A stretch of 64,000 bases of DNA from Clostridia bacterium (lineage in GTDB: Bacteria; Bacillota; Clostridia; TANB77; CAG-508): the NCBI GenBank assembly GCA_017470645.1, contig JAFUYJ010000026.1, positions 23,574 to 87,573 on the forward strand. The letters are read 5' to 3'. Below are positions 18,050 to 25,784 of the stretch, in pieces. Within the stretch, counting starts at the first letter, position 1; every line of letters starts with the position of its first letter. The translations under genes were made by a program, and so were the position numbers. Under the pieces are notes generated by a model. It saw nothing but the letters and a program-made list of their open reading frames with translations. It searched no databases and had not been told where the DNA came from.

Positions 18050-19099
18050 ATGGAGGAAGAATTATTAGGATTAATAGAAAAAGTATTAGAACTAATGGAA
18101 AATGATGAATGTAAATCATATGTATACACAAAAAACAGACTTCACATAATAGATAAAGAAGAAAATATTGATTTCGAAGCAAAACTAAGCAATAATAACT
18201 ACTACTTCAAAGACAATATTAATAATAATATGTATATATTTGTAAAAAAATACTTAAATAATAACACAACTGTCCAAAAAATTTTAATGGATAACGGAGA
18301 AGAGCAATTTTACTACTCATTTTTGGAAAGAGATACCTACTTAAAAATGGCTAGACTTATTAGAAAGCAAGGTAATGAATATTTAATTTGCGATAACTCA
18401 GATTTAATGAATAAAACAGATATGCAATTACTTCAATATGCAGATCAAAACTTAAGTGCGCAAGGAAACATAGGCGAAGGCGAACCAGAGACTCCAAATA
18501 GAGATGAAACAAGAAAATTCATTATGGAACTACAACATGCACAAGAATATTTTGATATGCACAACAGCGATGAGGATTATCCAGACATTGATGATATTGA
18601 TGACTATGAAAGTTATGAGAATGAAGATGGAGATAGTTATGAATTAGATGAGGATGAGTTCTCAGCACTATTTGACGAAGAATTCGACGAGGACTTTAAT
18701 GAAGAATATGACGAGGAATATGACGAAAATGATGAATTCCTCGACGGAGACTTAATTCAAGACGAACCAAATGCAATATCAGCAGCATTTGAAATCAAAA
18801 CAATAGCAGAATATAAAAATGAAATAGACGAACAAGTAAAACAATCAGCATCAAAGAGTCAAACAGACCAAAAAGAAGACTTAAACATTTTAATAGATTA
18901 TTATAGACCATACAAACTAATGATAAACGGAAGACCTGTAGAAGGAAGAGCAAAAATATTAATGGCAGGAGAATGCGATGTAATAGTGGAAGAAAAATAT
19001 TTTGAATCTGTAATGATGAATGAAGGGGCAAGTAACTTGAAAATGACAATAGATGCAGTTCAAAAATTTTTAGAGGAAAACCAAGAATTGGATAAGTGA
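18050..19099 (+). CDS. highly acidic protein of unknown function
   Basis: No family is recognised in this 349-residue soluble protein. Residues 1-150 are a mixed alpha/beta region with many Asn and Tyr. Residues about 165-245 are extremely acidic, almost only Asp, Glu, Tyr and Phe (for example EEFDEDFNEEYDEEYDENDE). The last 100 residues form a second compact region (YYRPYKLMINGRPVEGRAKI). There is no signal peptide, so it probably acts in the cytoplasm. The long acidic stretch could be a flexible linker, a cation-binding tract or a nucleic-acid mimic; the sequence does not decide between these. It stands alone, with its own promoter upstream and a palindromic repeat after the stop. Confidence 0.65.
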   Translation: MEEELLGLIEKVLELMENDECKSYVYTKNRLHIIDKEENIDFEAKLSNNNYYFKDNINNNMYIFVKKYLNNNTTVQKILMDNGEEQFYYSFLERDTYLKMARLIRKQGNEYLICDNSDLMNKTDMQLLQYADQNLSAQGNIGEGEPETPNRDETRKFIMELQHAQEYFDMHNSDEDYPDIDDIDDYESYENEDGDSYELDEDEFSALFDEEFDEDFNEEYDEEYDENDEFLDGDLIQDEPNAISAAFEIKTIAEYKNEIDEQVKQSASKSQTDQKEDLNILIDYYRPYKLMINGRPVEGRAKILMAGECDVIVEEKYFESVMMNEGASNLKMTIDAVQKFLEENQELDK

Positions 19100-19112
19100 T
19101 GTTTTTGGAGAC

Positions 19113-19186
19113 GTGGAACTTTTGGGGACACTGATAAAAAGTTTCACAAGATTGAAACTTTTTGTCAGTGTCCCCAAAAGTTCCAC
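19113..19186. repeat. dispersed palindromic repeat, subfamily A, complete
   Basis: A 74-base inverted repeat with outer ends GTGGAACTTTTGGGG and CCCCAAAAGTTCCAC and inner AAAAAGTTTCACAAG / TTGAAACTTTTT. One mismatch lies between the arms (ACTGATAAAA against TTTTGTCAGT). It follows the acidic protein gene by 13 bases. Confidence 0.92.
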
Positions 19187-19316
19187 AAAAAGTAATAAAA
19201 TCAAAAGGACATGCATATAATATAATATACATTCAAAAAAACAAGCAAAACAAGTCAAAAACCGCCAAAACACTGAAGTTTACAGCACTCTATAATTATG
19301 TAAAATTTATACAAAT

Positions 19317-19345
19317 TTGACATATTTTGACAAACATGGTATAAT
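19317..19345 (+). promoter_or_regulatory. consensus sigma-A promoter of the G5/3D protein
   Basis: TTGACA at 19317-19322 and TATAAT at 19340-19345 match the consensus exactly, with a 17-base gap. A second TTGACA at 19327 is wrongly spaced. The ATG follows 36 bases after the -10. Confidence 0.9.
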
Positions 19346-19381
19346 ATTAATTGTCTTAGTTAAAGGAGGGACAAATATCTT

Positions 19382-20416
19382 ATGAAAAAAGATGATAAGG
19401 CTTCGATATCTTTAAAAAAGGTTATATCCGTAAGTATTATTTTATTATTATTTATGGGAATAAGCGTCTTAGCCGTAAATTCAAAAGTAAACAATGTTAA
19501 AATTATCCTTTCAAATGGATATGAAATGGATGTTTTAACTACGAAAGAGAAAGTTTCAGATATATTAAACGACAATCATATTATATTATTACCAGATGAA
19601 AAGGTAATACCTGGATTAGACTCAAATATATCAGATAACAAGACAATAAGAATTACAACTGACGATGAATTAACTGTAAAAGTTACAGAAGCAGCAGTAA
19701 CTTCAAATGATGTTACAGTTGAAGACTTGTTAGCTGAAAACTATGAAAACATAGTAGAAAAACTAGTAGTAGAAGAAACTACAATTCCTTACGAAACAGA
19801 AACAAAAGACGTTTCAACAGGAACAAATAAAAAAGAAGTTATTACACAAAATGGTGTAGATGGTATAAGTAAAACAACTTATAAAGTAAAATATCAAAAT
19901 GATGTTGAAATATCAAGAACAGAAATTTCTAAAGAAACTACAAAAGAACCAATTAAAAAAATAGTCGAAATAAGAGACAACGAAGTAGTTTCAAGAGACA
20001 GCACATCAAGAAATACAAATACAAGCAAAGCTAAAACAGCTGCTGCATCAGCAAGTGCAAATGGAAACTCATTGGCTGCAAAAGTTGAAGGAAAAACACC
20101 TTCAGTAGTTACATTAAATGCATCTGCATATACTGCATCAACATGTGGTAAAGCTGCAGGTTCAGCTGGATACGGTAGAACAGCTTCAGGAGCATATGCT
20201 TCAGCATGGTGTACAGTAGCTGCCGGAAAAGGATACCCAATGGGAACTATAATATACATTCCATATTTCGCTAATAAGCCAAATGGTGGATGGTTCGTAG
20301 TTCAAGATAGAGGTGGAGCTATTTCAAACAACAAACTTGATATTTACATGAACACATATAATGAATGTATAAACTTCGGTAGAAGAAATCTTGAATGTTA
20401 TGTATATTTACCATAA
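19382..20416 (+). CDS. YabE-like cell-wall protein with DUF348, G5 and 3D domains
   Basis: A 344-residue exported protein. It has one N-terminal helix (about 16-37) serving as signal or anchor, then a DUF348-type domain (about 38-95, NVKIILSNGYEMDVLTTKEK), then a G5-like domain (about 120-198), a Ser/Ala-rich spacer, and a C-terminal 3D domain (about 240-344). The 3D domain shows its conserved aspartates in VVQDRGGAI and LDIYM, and the pattern ASAYTASTCGK...G.TASG. Family knowledge: these are relatives of B. subtilis YabE and of resuscitation-promoting-factor-like (Sps) muralytic enzymes; the 3D domain is an MltA-like double-psi barrel thought to cleave peptidoglycan. It has a perfect consensus promoter and an AAAGGAGGG site, which suggests strong expression, and a clear terminator. 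Confidence 0.9.
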   Translation: MKKDDKASISLKKVISVSIILLLFMGISVLAVNSKVNNVKIILSNGYEMDVLTTKEKVSDILNDNHIILLPDEKVIPGLDSNISDNKTIRITTDDELTVKVTEAAVTSNDVTVEDLLAENYENIVEKLVVEETTIPYETETKDVSTGTNKKEVITQNGVDGISKTTYKVKYQNDVEISRTEISKETTKEPIKKIVEIRDNEVVSRDSTSRNTNTSKAKTAAASASANGNSLAAKVEGKTPSVVTLNASAYTASTCGKAAGSAGYGRTASGAYASAWCTVAAGKGYPMGTIIYIPYFANKPNGGWFVVQDRGGAISNNKLDIYMNTYNECINFGRRNLECYVYLP

Positions 20417-20446
20417 CGCAAGATAAAAAATAAAAAATAAGACAAT

Positions 20447-20479
20447 AAATCGCACTGGTATAGCTAGTGCGATTTTTTT
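20447..20479 (+). terminator. Rho-independent terminator
   Basis: AAATCGCACT (20447-20456) pairs with AGTGCGATTT (20466-20475), followed by a run of T. It is 30 bases after the stop of the G5/3D gene. Confidence 0.9.
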
Positions 20480-20482
20480 GTG

Positions 20483-20545
20483 ACGAAACTTTCTGGGACG
20501 TGGAACTTTCGGGGGCCAAAAAGTTCCACGTCCCCAAAAGTCTCA
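20483..20545. repeat. dispersed palindromic repeat, rearranged subfamily A copy
   Basis: Pieces GACGAAACTTTCTGGGACG, TGGAACTTTCGGGGGCC, AAAAAGTTCCACGTCCCC and AAAAGTCTC are recognisable arms of the palindrome, but the ACTGACA core is missing and the arms are shuffled. Confidence 0.75.
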
Positions 20546-20549
20546 AGGG

Positions 20550-20578
20550 TTGCAAAATCGCAGGAAATGTGATAAAAT
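20550..20578 (+). promoter_or_regulatory. sigma-A-like promoter of the AI-2E family gene
   Basis: TTGCAA at 20550-20555 and TAAAAT at 20573-20578 with a 17-base gap. Confidence 0.65.
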
Positions 20579-20611
20579 AAAGGTCAAATTCACATAGAAG
20601 GAGATAATTAA

Positions 20612-21730
20612 ATGAAAGAAAGAAGAGTATGGACAAAATGGTTTTATTGGTTCACATTTGCTGTTTCAATAATTCTAATATATAAAGTACTTGACAATTT
20701 CACAGCAATAGGCAAATGGTTCGCAGGATTTTTTCACATAATGATGCCATTTGTTCTAGGAATCATAATGGCGTATATTTTATACGTGCCTGCAAGAAAT
20801 ATTGAAAAATTAATAAAAAAAATAAACATTAAAGGATTAAGAATTATAACAAAAAAAGCAAGAGTTTTATCAGTAGCAGTAGTATATGCAGGCGTAATCG
20901 CAATATTAGCACTAGTAATAAAATACATAGTGCCAATAGCAGCCTCAAGTATAATAGACTTTGTAAATCACTTTCAAGAGTATTACAATATAATATCAAC
21001 CGAAATAAATGCACTGCCAGAAGACTCAGTGTTGAAAAGTGAAGCAGTAGTTAATGCAGTAAGTAAAATAGGACAAATAAATTTAACTGAATATATAAAC
21101 ATAGAAAAACTTACACAATACGCACAAGGAGCAATTAGCATCGCAACAGGTATATTTAATTTCTTTGTATCAATTATAGTGTCAGCATATATTTTACTTG
21201 AAAGGGGAGAGATACTTAAGTTCTTAAGAAAAGTATCAAAAGCAATATTTAAAAATGATGTATATCAAAATGTAGCAAAATACTTCAATAGAACAAACGA
21301 AATATTTTTAAAATTCTTAGCTAGCCAATTGCTAGACGGAATAGTAGTAGGAATATTAACATCAATAGCAATGAGTATTTTAGGAGTTAAATATGCAGTA
21401 GTTTTAGGAATAATGATAGGATTATTCAATATGATTCCTTACTTTGGAGCAATCATAGCAGTAATAGTTGCAACAATAATAACCATAATTACAGGAGGAC
21501 TTACACAAGCAATATGGATGATTGTAATTGTTACAATCTTGCAACAGATTGATGCTAACATTATTAACCCTAAAATTGTGGGTGAATCTTTAAAAATAAG
21601 CCCACTACTAGTAATATTTGCAGTAACATTAGGAGGAGCATATTTTGGAATACTAGGAATGTTCCTTGCAGTGCCAATCGCAGCGATAATAAAGGTTTTG
21701 ATTGAAGATTATATTGAGATGAAGGAATAA
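20612..21730 (+). CDS. AI-2E family transporter
   Basis: A 372-residue integral membrane protein of the length and layout of the AI-2E/UPF0118 (PF01594) family: N-terminal helices, a long soluble insert at about 110-210, and a C-terminal block of helices. The latter contains FLASQLLDGIVVGILTSIAM, GLFNMIPYFGAIIAVIVATI and the family signature QQIDANIINPKIVGESLKIS. Members are permeases or ion/proton antiporters; export of the quorum signal AI-2 is shown for only a few, so the substrate here is open. The ribosome site GAAGGAG lies before the ATG at 20612. It is likely monocistronic, framed by its own promoter and a palindromic repeat. Confidence 0.92.
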   Translation: MKERRVWTKWFYWFTFAVSIILIYKVLDNFTAIGKWFAGFFHIMMPFVLGIIMAYILYVPARNIEKLIKKINIKGLRIITKKARVLSVAVVYAGVIAILALVIKYIVPIAASSIIDFVNHFQEYYNIISTEINALPEDSVLKSEAVVNAVSKIGQINLTEYINIEKLTQYAQGAISIATGIFNFFVSIIVSAYILLERGEILKFLRKVSKAIFKNDVYQNVAKYFNRTNEIFLKFLASQLLDGIVVGILTSIAMSILGVKYAVVLGIMIGLFNMIPYFGAIIAVIVATIITIITGGLTQAIWMIVIVTILQQIDANIINPKIVGESLKISPLLVIFAVTLGGAYFGILGMFLAVPIAAIIKVLIEDYIEMKE

Positions 21731-21742
21731 TTTTTTATGGAT

Positions 21743-21812
21743 ATTTTGGGGACACTGACAAAAAGTTCCACAGTATATGTGAAACTTTTTGTCAGTGTCC
21801 CCAAAAGTTTCG
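21743..21812. repeat. dispersed palindromic repeat, subfamily A, complete
   Basis: Arms ATTTTGGGGACACTGAC...AAAAAGTTCCACA and TGTGAAACTTTTT...GTCAGTGTCCCCAAAAGT pair around a short centre. It is 13 bases after the transporter stop. Confidence 0.92.
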
Positions 21813-21843
21813 CTTGCAAATTTTAAAAAATTTTGCGCTCCCA

Positions 21844-21872
21844 TTGCAATTAAAAAATAAGTATATTATAAT
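21844..21872 (+). promoter_or_regulatory. sigma-A-like promoter of the first TasA-like gene
   Basis: TTGCAA at 21844-21849 and TATAAT at 21867-21872 with a 17-base gap. Confidence 0.7.
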
Positions 21873-21907
21873 TAAAATGTAAAAAACTAAAGAAAAGGAG
21901 AACTATT

Positions 21908-22636
21908 ATGACTAAAAAGAAAAAAATAATAATTATTTCATCAATAGTAGTTGCATCTTTTATAATAATTGGAATTGTATATGCATTTTTTACAGATTTT
22001 GAAAAACTAACAAACAAGCTTGCTTTGGGAACATTAAATATTGAAGATACAGAAATATCATTCAAAAAAGCAAATGGAGACGATGCAGACTTATTAGAGC
22101 CAGGAGATATAAACACATTATCATGGACGACCAAAAACGTTGGAACATCTGGAGCTTTAACAAGACAAACGCTAGAGTTGTATTGGACAGACGACCTAGA
22201 TGTTGGAGTTAACACTTTAATATACATGTATCCTGCAAACATGACCGACGAAGCAATTTTAGCTGATTATGCAAAAGGTGAAGAATCAGAATACGCAATT
22301 GAATTAACAGATGTAACAAGAACGATAGAAGGAAAAAACAAAAACGGTGTTAAATATCAATTCATCGGAGACACACTAAACGGATCAGACAACATAGAAG
22401 TAAGCAACGAAGTAAATTATAATTCAGATGTAGCTGCAGTAATCGATAGCAATATAAATACAGACGATACAAATAAAAAAGAAGATTCAATAGCATACAA
22501 AATCTTACTAAGTCCAGACACAAGTTACCTATATCAAGGAAGAAAATTATCAGTATTTTTAACAACAGAAGGTATGCAATACACAGAAGATGGTAGTGGA
22601 ACATGGACAGTTGAAGACACACAACAAATTCCTTAA
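21908..22636 (+). CDS. TasA/camelysin-like protein with SipW-type signal peptide
   Basis: A 242-residue exported protein. After a Lys-rich start comes a helix (about 6-28) ending in VYAFFTDFEKLTNKLALGTL, which follows the TasA/CalY pattern 'A.F.D.....N.F..G.L...' around a SipW-type cleavage site. The body is beta-rich and acidic, and the segment LEPGDINTLSWTTKNVGTSG is typical of the family. Family knowledge: TasA forms biofilm fibres and camelysin is a surface metalloprotease-like homologue; both are processed by the special signal peptidase SipW. No sipW gene lies in this window. It has its own promoter and a AAAGGAG site, and a second TasA-like gene follows 100 bases on, probably on the same transcript. 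Confidence 0.75.
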   Translation: MTKKKKIIIISSIVVASFIIIGIVYAFFTDFEKLTNKLALGTLNIEDTEISFKKANGDDADLLEPGDINTLSWTTKNVGTSGALTRQTLELYWTDDLDVGVNTLIYMYPANMTDEAILADYAKGEESEYAIELTDVTRTIEGKNKNGVKYQFIGDTLNGSDNIEVSNEVNYNSDVAAVIDSNINTDDTNKKEDSIAYKILLSPDTSYLYQGRKLSVFLTTEGMQYTEDGSGTWTVEDTQQIP

Positions 22637-22736
22637 TGATCTAGAAAATAGAATAAAATAATAAAAGCTAAACTGTAACTAAACAAAAGAATAGTGTTAC
22701 AAGAGCATAAAAATACGAAAGAAAGGAATAAAAGCT

Positions 22737-23417
22737 ATGAGTGAAAAATTAAATAACGAAAACGTCCAAAGTGCTAAATCCGTAAAGAAAATAATAGCAG
22801 ACAACAAAGTTAAAATATCAATCATTGCAGCAATCATAGTTGCAATAGCAATACTAATTCCAATAGGATACGCACTATTTTCAGATACAGAAAATAAACA
22901 ATCTGAAATAAAACTAGGAACAATTCAAGTAGACCTAGTAGAAGATTGGCCAGATAGAGGAGACACAATCACAACAGATGATGGTGAAACAGAGACCTAT
23001 GATGAGTTTGGTATTTCTAAAAAGACAAAAAAAGTCTGGGGTGAATCAAAAGGAAACTTAGATGCGTATGTGCGTATAAGATGTATACCAGTTGTAGAAT
23101 ATAATAATCGTAAAGATGGTACAGGAGAGTGGATAACATTACCTGTATCACAAGGAGATATAGTAGTTACAGTAAACGGAGAAGATTGGATTCAACAAGG
23201 AGATTACTGGTACTACAAAAACATATTAAAACCAACAAAAGAAACAAGTAAAATGCAAATAGATTGGAACGTAACAGAACTTCCAAGTGAGTTAGAAGGT
23301 TATGCAGTGAGAACAGATGTAAGAGTTATATTAGAATATGCACAGACAACTAACGATAAGTGGAAAACTTTGTTCCAAATTGATGATTTGCCTGCTGGAG
23401 TTCAGAGGGTTGAATAA
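22737..23417 (+). CDS. second TasA-like exported protein
   Basis: A 226-residue protein with a cytoplasmic start of about 32 residues, a helix (about 33-52) and then IGYALFSDTENKQSEIKLGT, again the SipW-dependent TasA/camelysin signal pattern. The mature part contains VWGESKGNLDAYVRIRCIPV and GDYWYYKNILKPTKETSKMQ, as in many clostridial proteins of this type, where they form the jelly-roll-like domain of surface fibres. GAAAGGA precedes the ATG. No promoter is obvious in the 100-base gap upstream, so co-transcription with the gene at 21908 is likely. It may be a minor or anchoring fibre subunit, as TapA is to TasA, but this is a guess from pairing only. Confidence 0.75.
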   Translation: MSEKLNNENVQSAKSVKKIIADNKVKISIIAAIIVAIAILIPIGYALFSDTENKQSEIKLGTIQVDLVEDWPDRGDTITTDDGETETYDEFGISKKTKKVWGESKGNLDAYVRIRCIPVVEYNNRKDGTGEWITLPVSQGDIVVTVNGEDWIQQGDYWYYKNILKPTKETSKMQIDWNVTELPSELEGYAVRTDVRVILEYAQTTNDKWKTLFQIDDLPAGVQRVE

Positions 23418-23425
23418 TTATTTAA

Positions 23426-23490
23426 GAGACTTTTGGGGACACTGGTAAAAAGCATCACACAAGTGATACTTTTTACCAGTGTCTTTTAAT
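23426..23490. repeat. dispersed palindromic repeat, hybrid copy
   Basis: The left part has the subfamily A start GACTTTTGGGGACACTGG and then subfamily B-like GTAAAAAGCATCAC; the right arm GTGATACTTTTTACCAGTGTC is shortened at its outer end. The inner 40 bases form a good hairpin. Confidence 0.85.
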
Positions 23491-23521
23491 TAATCGTAAT
23501 TCCTAATAAATTTGCAAAATT

Positions 23522-23550
23522 TTTACAAATTTAGAAATATATGTTATAAT
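23522..23550 (+). promoter_or_regulatory. sigma-A-like promoter of the dockerin gene
   Basis: TTTACA at 23522-23527 and TATAAT at 23545-23550 with a 17-base gap. The promoter has the AT-rich composition of the host, unlike the coding region it serves. Confidence 0.75.
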
Positions 23551-23623
23551 TATAGTAAGGTGCTAAATGCACAATCATACGAACATTGAAAAACAAATAT
23601 CTTCATCAAAAGGAGGAATAACT

Positions 23624-25516
23624 ATGATGAAAAAAATGCGGAAGTTCGTTGCAGTAGTATGTGCCACGTTAATGAGTCTGTCTAGCATTGGAATTAATGC
23701 TGCGGCTATTGATGTTAACTTCGACACAAATGTGACGAAAACGGAATCAGAAGCAGAGGCTAAAGTTACAGTTTGGGGAGACTCAAACTGCGACAACGAC
23801 GTTACAATGGATGATGCTGTAACAATTCTGAACTACGTTGCTTTACCTACTAAATACAGTATTGGAAAAGCAGAAGGTATGTCTCAGAAAGGTTATCTCC
23901 AGGCTGACGTATACAGAAATGGTGATGGAGTAAACGGAATGGATGCTCTTTCGATCATGAAGTATAAAGCCAAGGAGCTGGAGTCACTGCCTGAGTCGTA
24001 TCTTGTACCGCCCACAACAACAACTGTTGTTACTACGGTTATAACAACTACGACTACAAAGGCAATAACGACTACTACAGCAAAGCCTACTACGACAACC
24101 ACAACCAAGGCAACGACCACGACGGCCAAGCCTACCACGACAACTACGACGAAGGCGACTACCACGATGGCCAAGCCTACGACGACAACCACGACGAAGG
24201 CGACGACCACCACGGCCAAGCCTACCACGACAACTACGACGAAGGCAACAACCACCACGGCAAAGCCTACGACGTCAACTACGACGAAGGCGACTACCAC
24301 GACGGCTAAGCCTACTACGACCACCACGACGAAGGCGACGACCACCACGGCCAAGCCTACCACGACCACCACGACGAAGGCGACGACAACAACGACAAGC
24401 ACAACAACAACAACGACTTCAACGTCAACGACAACAAGCACAACGACCACAACAACAGTTCCTAACGACTGGACCCCGCCTCAGAAAGCAGATCTAATCC
24501 ACGAAGGCGAGCAGATCGATGACGATACCTATAATATCCTCATCAACACAGCGGAAATGTTTAACATTGACCGCTATGAAATAATCTGGTCGCATCATCC
24601 AATAGCCTACGCGTACGCAGCACCAGACGCATACTTCTGTATGCGAGAAGGTTTTGCATATGGCTTCGGAATCCAGCTCATACCTAGTTCGGATATTTCC
24701 GAGGTATGCCCTGGAATGAAGAAGCTAAAGGCTTCAACATATAAAATGAACAATGATTACCTTGCGTATAGGCCGCTTGTAGCAGCAGACGACACAGAAG
24801 ATGTTTTGTCTAGCTATGAAGTTACTATAGACGCATATAAAGAGGATAAGGTTATAATTGCTGGCATTAATAAAATTATTGAGCCAGACACCGATCCAGG
24901 AAGTTCATTATATATGTCTGATTTAGAATTTGGTAATGAATACAATGTATTCAACTTCATAGGTTGGTATCTCATACCAATCGATGAAGAGGGAAATCAG
25001 ATACTTGAATTAAATACAGCAGAGCACAATACTTCAGTTACACCTGCTGCAGAAATAGAGTACTGGTTTACCAACGTGGAACTTGAAGGTGAGGTCGCAC
25101 CAATAGTAAGATGGCTGTTTAATGAATTCGTGTTTACAGCACGTCAATTCAATATGCCGGATTTCAAAGTGGTGTATAATAACAACCATGATGAGCCGTT
25201 ATTATATGGCTTTACCAGAGGCACAAACTTAGATTTGTTCAATCTGGGCAAAGGTACAGTTCAAATTATACCTACTTCGGAAATCGTTAATGTAATTGAC
25301 GTAGAAGCTCGTTGCGTTGATGTAGCAGACTACGAATATTACTTAAATGAGGTAGCGAATCCTTACTATTATGTGACGTTAGGAGAAAACGACAGAAGAG
25401 ACCTTGACGAAAACGCTTTTTATATCTGGTCAAAAAATGACAGCTATAATGTATACTTCTTAGTTCCTCTTGATGAAGATGGCAATGAGGATTTAAGGTT
25501 ATACGTAACCAGATAA
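23624..25516 (+). CDS. secreted dockerin type I protein with threonine-rich linker, foreign composition
   Basis: About 630 residues from the ATG at 23624 behind AAGGAGG (23609-23615). There is a signal peptide ending near INAAAID. A dockerin type I domain follows, with its two calcium loops visible as DSNCDNDVTMDDAV and DVYRNGDGVNGMDAL. Then comes a linker of about seven 15-residue repeats (KATTTTAKPTTTTTT, 45 bases each, 24059-24393). The C-terminal 340 residues form two similar halves of unknown family, each ending in a 'W/FYLIPIDEEGN..L' or 'VYFLVPLDEDGNEDLRL' segment. Family knowledge: dockerins bind cohesins on a scaffoldin or cell surface. The GC-rich third positions and the Thr linker are like ruminococcal proteins and unlike all neighbours, which suggests horizontal transfer. 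No cohesin or catalytic glycosidase domain is visible. Confidence 0.85.
   Translation: MMKKMRKFVAVVCATLMSLSSIGINAAAIDVNFDTNVTKTESEAEAKVTVWGDSNCDNDVTMDDAVTILNYVALPTKYSIGKAEGMSQKGYLQADVYRNGDGVNGMDALSIMKYKAKELESLPESYLVPPTTTTVVTTVITTTTTKAITTTTAKPTTTTTTKATTTTAKPTTTTTTKATTTMAKPTTTTTTKATTTTAKPTTTTTTKATTTTAKPTTSTTTKATTTTAKPTTTTTTKATTTTAKPTTTTTTKATTTTTSTTTTTTSTSTTTSTTTTTTVPNDWTPPQKADLIHEGEQIDDDTYNILINTAEMFNIDRYEIIWSHHPIAYAYAAPDAYFCMREGFAYGFGIQLIPSSDISEVCPGMKKLKASTYKMNNDYLAYRPLVAADDTEDVLSSYEVTIDAYKEDKVIIAGINKIIEPDTDPGSSLYMSDLEFGNEYNVFNFIGWYLIPIDEEGNQILELNTAEHNTSVTPAAEIEYWFTNVELEGEVAPIVRWLFNEFVFTARQFNMPDFKVVYNNNHDEPLLYGFTRGTNLDLFNLGKGTVQIIPTSEIVNVIDVEARCVDVADYEYYLNEVANPYYYVTLGENDRRDLDENAFYIWSKNDSYNVYFLVPLDEDGNEDLRLYVTR
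24059..24393. repeat. 45-base tandem repeats in the dockerin gene
   Basis: About seven in-frame copies encode KATTTTAKPTTTTTT with single changes (one Thr to Met, one Thr to Ser). Synonymous ACC/ACG/ACA/ACT choice varies between copies, so the protein repeat is better kept than the DNA. Confidence 0.9.
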
Positions 25517-25525
25517 TCTAATGTG

Positions 25526-25560
25526 AAACCAACCCTTATAATTAAGGGTTGGTTTTTTTT
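25526..25560 (+). terminator. Rho-independent terminator
   Basis: AAACCAACCCTTA (25526-25538) pairs perfectly with TAAGGGTTGGTTT (25543-25555) around a TAAT loop, followed by eight T in total. It ends the dockerin gene. Confidence 0.95.
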
Positions 25561-25577
25561 AGTCCACAAATTCACTC

Positions 25578-25595
25578 TTCCCTAAGGAAAAATTA
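25578..25595 (+). promoter_or_regulatory. shared leader motif upstream of a giant surface gene
   Basis: TTCCCTAAGGAAAAATTA here recurs with one base missing at 58268-58284 (TTCCCTAAGAAAAATTA), also upstream of a giant surface-protein gene. It is followed by an imperfect inverted repeat (GTCTAATATTAC at 25604 and GTAATAATTAGAC at 25644). Role unknown; a regulator site is a guess. Confidence 0.35.
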
Positions 25596-25705
25596 ATAAA
25601 AAAGTCTAATATTACAATAATAATTCAAAATTTTAATACAAATGTAATAATTAGACAAACGAATATATCCCTAAATAAACGTATAAATCTGTAATATATA
25701 TGACA

Positions 25706-25733
25706 TTGAAAACAATAAAAAAATCCTTATAAT
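25706..25733 (+). promoter_or_regulatory. sigma-A-like promoter of the RCC1-repeat protein
   Basis: TTGAAA at 25706-25711 and TATAAT at 25728-25733 with a 16-base gap, 51 bases before the ATG. Confidence 0.65.
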
Positions 25734-25784
25734 AAAAAAAGAATGTTAAGAAAACACAAAAATCTAATTTAGGAGGAAGAACTT

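Noticed and set aside
23893..24450. Open frame on the minus strand opposite the threonine-rich linker
   Set aside because: It is a low-complexity Val-rich mirror of the ACN codon repeats and lacks a ribosome site.
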